From positions 1 to 64,000 of the forward strand of contig JAUSMV010000008.1 in the NCBI GenBank assembly GCA_030645235.1: DNA of 64,000 nt, in the 5' to 3' direction. This document shows positions 58,682 through 64,000 of the stretch, one piece after another; positions within the stretch are counted from its first letter, which is position 1, and each line of letters begins with the position of its first letter. The notes beneath the pieces are model-generated. The model ran no database searches. It was not told where the DNA came from and saw nothing but the letters and a program-made list of their open reading frames with translations. Made by a program: the position numbers and the translations under genes. Origin of the DNA: Parvibaculum sp. Lineage in GTDB: Bacteria; Pseudomonadota; Alphaproteobacteria; Parvibaculales; Parvibaculaceae.

Positions 58682-60931
58682 ATGACGGTCACACAAGCGC
58701 ATCGCGACGAAATCGAACTTGATCTGCTCAAGTCCGTCATGCGGAGCTTTGTGTTCGTTCCCCTCCTCTATCCCACCGTCTGCGCCCTGTTCGCGATCTA
58801 TTTGCCGAGCACCTATAGCCCCGCTGTTCTTCTCGCCTGGTGGCTCGTGCTCGTCGCCACACAAATTGAATATATGTTCTACCAGCGTCGCTTTTTCAAA
58901 AGCGCGAAAGACGATGCAGACGGCTGGACCAAGGCAAGTGCCATCCGTTTTACCCTGATGAATATAGTCTGGGTGATGATGGTTCCGCTCTTCTGGTCAC
59001 CGGACTCTGAAATACAAAATCTTGCTTTGGTCATCGTGCAGGTCATTCACAACCTGATCGCAACTATTCTCTCATCACCGCGCCGCCTCACACTCTTTGC
59101 CTGCTCACTGCCAACCGTCTGCGCAAGTGTCATCGGCTCCCTCTTCGGCGGTACGCCGGTCTTCCTCGTGCTCGCGGCAACGTTTTTGCTCACCTATCTT
59201 TTCGTCATCCGCACAGGCGAGATGTCGCGCAGATCAGTTGAAAACGAATACCAGCTCCGCCTCGATAATCAGACACTGATCACCGAACTCCGTCATCGCG
59301 AAGAGCAATTCCGCGCCCTTGTCGATAATGCCTTTGACGGCATCATCGTGACGGATGCCGATCAGACCATCACCTATGCCTCGCCTTCCGTGCGCCAGAT
59401 CGGTCTTGATCCCGCCATCCTGCCCGGCAAATCCATCTATGCGTTTTTGCAATCCGACGAGGTTGACGCGATCCGCACCGCAATGACCGAACGCGGCGGT
59501 CAGACGACCCACGGTGCGCCTTTGGAATTTCACACCACACGCGCCGACGGGCGCGTGCATTGGTTTGAATCGTCTGTCTCTGACCTTCGCCATGATCCGA
59601 ACATCAAAGGTTATGTCCTCAATATCCGCGAGATCACCGAGCGTCGTCGCACCCAGATGGAACTCGTCAATCAGTCACGTGTGCTGGAAGCACTCGCCAC
59701 CGGCGCCCCCATCGATGAAGTGATGATGCTTGTGGCGCGAGGGGCCGAAGAAGCAAACCCGACAGCCAATGTTGCGATCTATCTCGCTGACGAAAACCTC
59801 AACCTCACCGTCTGCGTGACACCAAGCTTCCCGCCGCATTTCAAAACAGCGATCACGCAATTCTGGAATAACAACAAGAATAAAGCTTTTGGCGACACCG
59901 TGAAAAACCATACGGGCCTGCTCGTCCTCCCCGACCTGCTTGAATTTGCAGATCAGGGTGACGTCGCAGAATTTGCCAAGACCTTTAACGTGCGCGCCCT
60001 TTGGATGCAGCAACTCAAAGCATCGGACCCCAAAGGCGGCACCGGCTCGATTGCAATTTACCTCAAGGAACCACGCCGCCCGAGCAAATGGGAACAGGCC
60101 TATCTTGCCGGTATCGGGCAGCTCGCCTCCATCGCCATCAACCGACGTCGCGCTGAACAGAATTTGCGTGAGGCCACACGCAACGCCGAACTTGCCAACC
60201 GCGCCAAGACAAAGTTTCTCGCCAATATGAGTCATGAGTTGCGCACACCGCTCAATGCCATTATCGGCTTCTCCGACATCATGAAGGGCGAGCTTTTCGG
60301 CCCCATGGGCAATGAGCGCTATGCTGAATATGCTCAGGACATCAATGATAGTGGCGCGCATCTCCTGAGCGTCATCGACGACATTCTCGACATTTCAAAA
60401 ATCGAAGCCGGTCGCTATTCGCTAGAAGAAAGCTATATGGATATCGGCGATCATTTGCGCTGGTCGATCGAAATGGTCCGTCCCCGCACGGTTGAAAAGA
60501 ACATCACGGTTTCACTCAGCATTGACGAGACCATACCGCAGATTTACGCCGACACGCGCGCCATCCGTCAGATCATGCTGAACCTTCTATCGAACGCATC
60601 AAAGTTCACACCCGTCGATGGCGCAATCATTGTAACGGCGCATCTGAACAAAGACGGCGCACTTGATCTCGCCGTCGCCGATAACGGCATCGGCATTCCG
60701 CCCGACAAATTACAGACCGTGCTTGAACCTTTCGGACAGGTTGATGACACGACCGCGCGTCAGCATGGCGGCACGGGCCTCGGCCTCTCGATTACCAAAG
60801 CACTTGTCGAATTGCATGACGGCCGGTTCCATCTTGAAAGCATATTGGGCGAAGGCACCATCGCAATGATACACCTGCCGGCCTCGCGCCTCGTCGCCAA
60901 ACGCGCCGGCAAAAAAGCGGCGAACGACTGA
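58682..60931 (+). CDS. Membrane PAS-GAF histidine kinase
   Basis: A 749-residue sensor kinase. About six membrane helices (20-195), PAS domain (about 210-330; AFDGIIVTDADQTITYASPS), GAF-like domain (about 340-500), HisKA with phospho-His 518 in MSHELRTPLNAIIGF, and HATPase (NLLSNASKFTP; DNGIGIPPDKL; GGTGLGLSI). No response regulator is adjacent, so it is an orphan. GGAGGAG precedes the ATG. The leader carries a 7-bp stem CCGGTCC/GGACCGG (58614-58660). Signal unknown; the intact core residues predict an active kinase. Confidence 0.92.
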   Translation: MTVTQAHRDEIELDLLKSVMRSFVFVPLLYPTVCALFAIYLPSTYSPAVLLAWWLVLVATQIEYMFYQRRFFKSAKDDADGWTKASAIRFTLMNIVWVMMVPLFWSPDSEIQNLALVIVQVIHNLIATILSSPRRLTLFACSLPTVCASVIGSLFGGTPVFLVLAATFLLTYLFVIRTGEMSRRSVENEYQLRLDNQTLITELRHREEQFRALVDNAFDGIIVTDADQTITYASPSVRQIGLDPAILPGKSIYAFLQSDEVDAIRTAMTERGGQTTHGAPLEFHTTRADGRVHWFESSVSDLRHDPNIKGYVLNIREITERRRTQMELVNQSRVLEALATGAPIDEVMMLVARGAEEANPTANVAIYLADENLNLTVCVTPSFPPHFKTAITQFWNNNKNKAFGDTVKNHTGLLVLPDLLEFADQGDVAEFAKTFNVRALWMQQLKASDPKGGTGSIAIYLKEPRRPSKWEQAYLAGIGQLASIAINRRRAEQNLREATRNAELANRAKTKFLANMSHELRTPLNAIIGFSDIMKGELFGPMGNERYAEYAQDINDSGAHLLSVIDDILDISKIEAGRYSLEESYMDIGDHLRWSIEMVRPRTVEKNITVSLSIDETIPQIYADTRAIRQIMLNLLSNASKFTPVDGAIIVTAHLNKDGALDLAVADNGIGIPPDKLQTVLEPFGQVDDTTARQHGGTGLGLSITKALVELHDGRFHLESILGEGTIAMIHLPASRLVAKRAGKKAAND

Positions 60932-60981
60932 ATTTTGCCGAGCCCGAAAAGCGGGGATAGACCTTTTTTGAGGCTCGCAAC

Positions 60982-61099
60982 ACACATGAAAATACGAGTG
61001 TTTCTTGCAAGAGATTCGAGGTTTCCATGCAGAGATCGTTGTCCGCTTCGTCGAGTGTTTGAGCATGACGCATAATCGACTATCCCCGGGCGGGGATAG
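60982..61099 (+). repeat. 117-bp intergenic repeat, copy B
   Basis: Plus-strand homologue of 38886-39002 with a perfect terminal hairpin CTATCCCC/GGGGATAG. Also lies between convergent genes (histidine kinase and acyl-CoA dehydrogenase). CGGGGATAG also occurs about 140 bases earlier (60952), so copy B is bracketed by direct repeats of it. About three quarters of positions match copy A by eye. Confidence 0.75.
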
Positions 61100-61175
61100 G
61101 GATTCTTTTTCCCGATTATTCGCCTCACCCCGATCAGGCCGGGCGAAGACGATTTGAGTTTGAGGTACAAACAAA

Positions 61176-61206
61176 AAGGCCGCCAGTGACGAACACCGGC
61201 GGCCTT
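61176..61206. terminator. Terminator downstream of acyl-CoA dehydrogenase
   Basis: A perfect 9-bp stem AAGGCCGCC/GGCGGCCTT; TTTTT follows on both strands, so it can serve the dehydrogenase (minus) and any plus-strand transcript arriving from the histidine kinase. Confidence 0.75.
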
Positions 61207-61225
61207 CTCTTTTTCAACGCAGAAA

Positions 61226-62518
61226 TTACTCGGCGGCTTTGGCGGGCTTGTTGGACCCCATATAGCCGAAGAGATGACCGCCGACTTTGCGGATCTGAAT
61301 CTCTTCCGCGCCTTCTGTGATGCGGTAGCGACGGTGATGGCGATAGATATGTTCAAACGGCTTGTGACGCGAATAGCCGATGGCACCATGGACCTGAATG
61401 GCAAGATCAGCCGCCTGACAGACGAGACGGTTTGCGCGGTAGTTGCACATCGACACTTTGTCGGACAGATATTTCGCGACATCAGGCTTTGACATCTGAT
61501 CCATCTGCCATGCGGTCTTGTACACAAGATTGCGCACCATTTCGCATTCCGTATGCGCTTCCACAAGCGGGAACTGGATCGCCTGATTGGAGGCCAGAGG
61601 TTTGCCGAAAGGCTTGCGGTGACGGGCGTAAGCGACGCTTTCGTCAACACAATACTGAGCCGCACCGACGCCGGACGCCGCCTGACGGATACGGTTTTCA
61701 TGCACGAAATGCTGCGCGAGTTCGAGGCCGCGCTCCACATCACCCAGATGCTCGCCTTCAGGAATCCAGACATTCGTGAAGGACACGCGCGGATGGTCCG
61801 TCGGCATGTTGAAGGTCCAGAGATATTCCTCGATCTTCACGCCGGGCGCATCGCAGGGAACGATGAAGCAACCGATGCCGAGCGCATCGCCGTCTTTGCC
61901 GGCCACACGCGCGAACACAAAATCATGTGTCGCCACATGCATGCCCGTGTTCCACATTTTCTGACCATTGATGAGCCAGCCGTCAACGCCGTCACGCTTG
62001 GAGCGCACGGCGCGCGTTTCCATCCATGTCGCATCCGAGCCGTGATCGGGTTCGGTGAGACCGAAAGCAACACGCACGGTGCCGTTGAGCGAGCCTTTGA
62101 GATATTTTTCTTTTTGAGCCGGTGTGCCGAAATCGCGGAACATCAGAACCGTCGGAAAATTGCCGACGATGGAGGACTCATTCTGCAGATCATTGTGGAG
62201 ACCGAGACCCTTGGCAGCGAGATGTTCGCGGATCACAGCCATTGCGAGATTGGTGCCGTCCTTGCCGCCGAATTCTTTAGGCAAGCCGTAACGCAAGTGA
62301 CCGGCCTGATCGGCAAGCTTGCGCATTTGTCCGAGCAGCTCTTCCCAATCGTGACGCGGCAGGCCCTGATTGTCCCAATCGGTGCGCGCATGTTCGCGGC
62401 GATGATCGAAGAAACGCTCATTATCGTCTTTGGCCTGGAGCGGTTTGATTTCTTTCTCGATGAAAGCATCAAGCACGGCCAGATAGTCAGAAATGTCCTT
62501 CGGCATATTGAAGTCCAT
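61226..62518 (-). CDS. Acyl-CoA dehydrogenase family protein
   Basis: A 430-residue flavoenzyme for the first step of acyl-CoA beta-oxidation or a related oxidation. Shows the ACAD landmarks FGLTEPDHGSDATWMETRAV, WNTGMHVATHDFVFARV and IQVHGAIGYSRHKPFEHIYR; the C-terminal TEGAEEIQ carries the expected substrate loop. Substrate unknown; the length and N-terminal helical domain resemble ACAD10/11-like members. GGGAGGACGAGG precedes the ATG. Confidence 0.92.
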   Translation of the reverse strand: MDFNMPKDISDYLAVLDAFIEKEIKPLQAKDDNERFFDHRREHARTDWDNQGLPRHDWEELLGQMRKLADQAGHLRYGLPKEFGGKDGTNLAMAVIREHLAAKGLGLHNDLQNESSIVGNFPTVLMFRDFGTPAQKEKYLKGSLNGTVRVAFGLTEPDHGSDATWMETRAVRSKRDGVDGWLINGQKMWNTGMHVATHDFVFARVAGKDGDALGIGCFIVPCDAPGVKIEEYLWTFNMPTDHPRVSFTNVWIPEGEHLGDVERGLELAQHFVHENRIRQAASGVGAAQYCVDESVAYARHRKPFGKPLASNQAIQFPLVEAHTECEMVRNLVYKTAWQMDQMSKPDVAKYLSDKVSMCNYRANRLVCQAADLAIQVHGAIGYSRHKPFEHIYRHHRRYRITEGAEEIQIRKVGGHLFGYMGSNKPAKAAE

Positions 62519-63011
62519 GTCCTCGTCCTCCCTTTTCAGTTTCTGATTTCAGTTTCATAGATTCCGCTCGGGCCGCGCCTGCTCCCCTTGGAAGCGTCGC
62601 TGTTTTGCGCCCTGATATTGTCCCTTGCGCGAGAGAGTGCCTCAGTTTGTGAGACAGCGACAAGCGCTTAACAGGACCTTCCCTTGCGGAAGACGTGTCG
62701 ATTTTTTTCACGCGGCACCGCGCATCAGGCCCGCCGCAATGCGGACACAATAGGAGGTGTTTGGCTCTCGCCCGAACCCGTTAAATTTTGCGCGAAATTA
62801 ACCATCTCTATGGGTAAGTCACTGGAAAAACACAAGATTTAGCCGTGAACGAAGGGCGAAGACAGAGCGATCATCGATTCGGTCATGCTTCGTTCGTTTA
62901 ATATTCCGGCGTTACGGAGGCGCAACGTTAAGGAATTTCAGAGTCTAGATGTTGAGGGAAAAGACGTCCTTGCGTCCGCCCGCATTTGCCCCGAATGTGC
63001 GACACAGGCCG
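62519..63011. other. 493-bp intergenic region
   Basis: No convincing gene. An isolated AGGAGGT (about 62753) is followed only by very short frames (7 or 14 codons). A longer plus-strand frame from 62885 overlaps the helicase in another frame and looks like a shadow. The region must contain divergent promoters for the dehydrogenase and the helicase, which I could not define. Confidence 0.35.
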
Positions 63012-64000
63012 ATGAACATTCACACAATCACAAACACGCCCCGCCCTGCCCGCATCACTGCGGTTCTGGGGCCGACCAACACGGGCAAGACGCATCTCGC
63101 GATTGAGCGAATGATGGCGCATAGCTCCGGCATGATCGGATTGCCGCTGCGGCTGCTCGCGCGTGAAATCTATGACCGTGTGGTGCGCATCAAAGGCGCG
63201 CGCGAAGTCGCCCTCATCACCGGCGAAGAAAAAATCATTCCGCCCCATGCGCGTTATTTTATCTGCACGGTTGAAGCGATGCCGCTCGAACGCGCCGTTG
63301 AATTTCTCTGCATTGATGAAATCCAGCTCGCTGCCGACCGCGAGCGCGGCCACACTTTTACTGATCGCCTGCTTCATGCGCGCGGGCTTTCAGAGACCAT
63401 GGTGCTCGGCTCTGAAACCGTGCGCGGGCTCATTCAGAAACTTCTGCCTGACACGATATTCGTCAATCGCCCGCGCTTTTCTGAACTTTCATGGACAGGC
63501 TCAAAGAAGCTGACGCGCCTGCCGCGCCGCTCTGCCATCGTCGCTTTTTCAGCCGACCAGGTTTACGCCATTGCCGAAATGATCCGCCGCCAGCGCGGCG
63601 GCGCCGCTGTTGTGATGGGCGCGCTGTCGCCCCGCACGCGCAATGCGCAGGTCGAACTCTACCAATCGGGCGATGTTGATTTTCTCGTTGCGACCGACGC
63701 CATCGGCATGGGTCTCAACATGGATGTGGATCATGTGGCCTTTGCTTCGACAAGCAAATTTGACGGCGTCACGCATCGTCCGCTGAAAGTCTCCGAGATT
63801 GCGCAGATCGCGGGTCGCGCCGGACGGCACATGAACAATGGCACATTCGGCATCACCGCCGATGCGACGCCCTTGAGCGACGAAATGATCCATCGCGTTG
63901 AAAATCACGAATTTGACGCCGAGCGACTGTTGCAATGGCGCAACCCAAATCCGGAATTTTCCTCGATTGCCGCACTGATAAAGAGCCTCGAAGTGCCCCC
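63012..64000 (+). CDS. Suv3-like DExH RNA/DNA helicase, N-terminal part (cut by window end)
   Basis: The first 329 residues of an SF2 helicase. Walker A VLGPTNTGKTHLAIE (20-27 core), DEIQ box CIDEIQLAADRERGHTF, motif III-like GSETVRGL, helicase C region with VVMGALSPRTRNAQ, ATDAIGMGLNMDVDHVAFAS and QIAGRAGRHMNNGTFG. This is the Suv3/MgpS family, which acts on RNA or R-loops, often with a degradosome partner. A GTG five codons upstream is an alternative start. The frame is open to the end of the window. Confidence 0.9.
   Translation, partial: MNIHTITNTPRPARITAVLGPTNTGKTHLAIERMMAHSSGMIGLPLRLLAREIYDRVVRIKGAREVALITGEEKIIPPHARYFICTVEAMPLERAVEFLCIDEIQLAADRERGHTFTDRLLHARGLSETMVLGSETVRGLIQKLLPDTIFVNRPRFSELSWTGSKKLTRLPRRSAIVAFSADQVYAIAEMIRRQRGGAAVVMGALSPRTRNAQVELYQSGDVDFLVATDAIGMGLNMDVDHVAFASTSKFDGVTHRPLKVSEIAQIAGRAGRHMNNGTFGITADATPLSDEMIHRVENHEFDAERLLQWRNPNPEFSSIAALIKSLEVP

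Noticed and set aside
60760-61773. 337-codon minus-strand frame spanning the histidine kinase end, repeat copy B and the dehydrogenase end
   Set aside because: Crosses two genes and a terminator; translation is low-information shadow sequence.
62885-63106. 73-codon plus-strand frame with Cys/His residues before the helicase
   Set aside because: Overlaps the helicase start in another frame; the Cys/His content comes from the helicase codons read out of phase.

Overview
The window is a chromosomal segment of an alphaproteobacterium of moderate-to-high GC content (roughly 55-60% by eye). The evidence is the partial 16S rRNA and several gene orders typical of the class: ubiG divergent from lysC-ptsP followed by prfA-prmC-DUF4167-clpB; comF-grxC-nitrilase-DUF1178; secA divergent from a PpiC isomerase and argJ; xerD with a secreted Ala-rich protein beside aroK-aroB-corC; and bolA/dnaJ-like/cobS/cobT. 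The gene content (acyl-CoA dehydrogenase, methylmalonyl-CoA mutase, tandem epoxide hydrolases) would fit a Parvibaculum-like or Rhizobiales-like marine or soil heterotroph, but genus is not resolvable from what I can see.

Layout. 1-1430: 5' part of 16S rRNA on the minus strand with leader hairpin, boxA antiterminator and a near-consensus promoter with an A/T-rich upstream element. 1.8-9.1 kb: M23 peptidase, alpha/beta hydrolase, clpB, MOSC protein, DUF4167 protein. 9.5-18 kb (minus): prmC, prfA, ispG, rodZ-like, ptsP, lysC. 18-21.5 kb (plus): ubiG, a TetR regulator, a lipoprotein cytochrome c and a Tat-exported FAD oxidoreductase. 21.5-31 kb: DUF1178, nitrilase-family hydrolase, grxC and comF; a methyltransferase; a lone 57-residue Flp pilin; mutT, argJ, ppiC and secA. 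31-39.4 kb is more accessory: MFS transporter, two tandem epoxide hydrolases, a PAS protein, accA, an ECF41-type sigma factor operon and a thioesterase. 39.5-46 kb: xerD, a secreted protein, a 47-residue membrane protein, aroK, aroB, corC. 46-64 kb: bolA, a DnaJ-like gene, cobS and cobT, a phytase-like protein, rpmB, meaB, a DUF3108 protein, methylmalonyl-CoA mutase, a Sel1 lipoprotein, a membrane histidine kinase, an acyl-CoA dehydrogenase and the start of a Suv3-like RNA helicase.

Links between genes. cobS/cobT (cobalt insertion for B12), meaB (mutase chaperone GTPase) and the B12-dependent mutase lie within about 10 kb. The ECF41 sigma factor, its AhpD-like partner and a small membrane protein form one operon behind a promoter matching the ECF41 consensus. 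The cytochrome c lipoprotein and the FAD enzyme look like a periplasmic dehydrogenase and its electron acceptor.

The least ordinary signals are: a histone-H1-like lysine/alanine tail of about 88 residues on ArgJ; a two-copy intergenic repeat of about 117 bp, each copy between convergent genes; the ECF41 operon and promoter; a 16-bp perfect palindrome upstream of methylmalonyl-CoA mutase; and two small genes under 60 residues (Flp pilin, 47-residue membrane protein). No CRISPR array, insertion sequence, prophage or tRNA gene was seen. All family calls come from reading the sequence; no database search was run.
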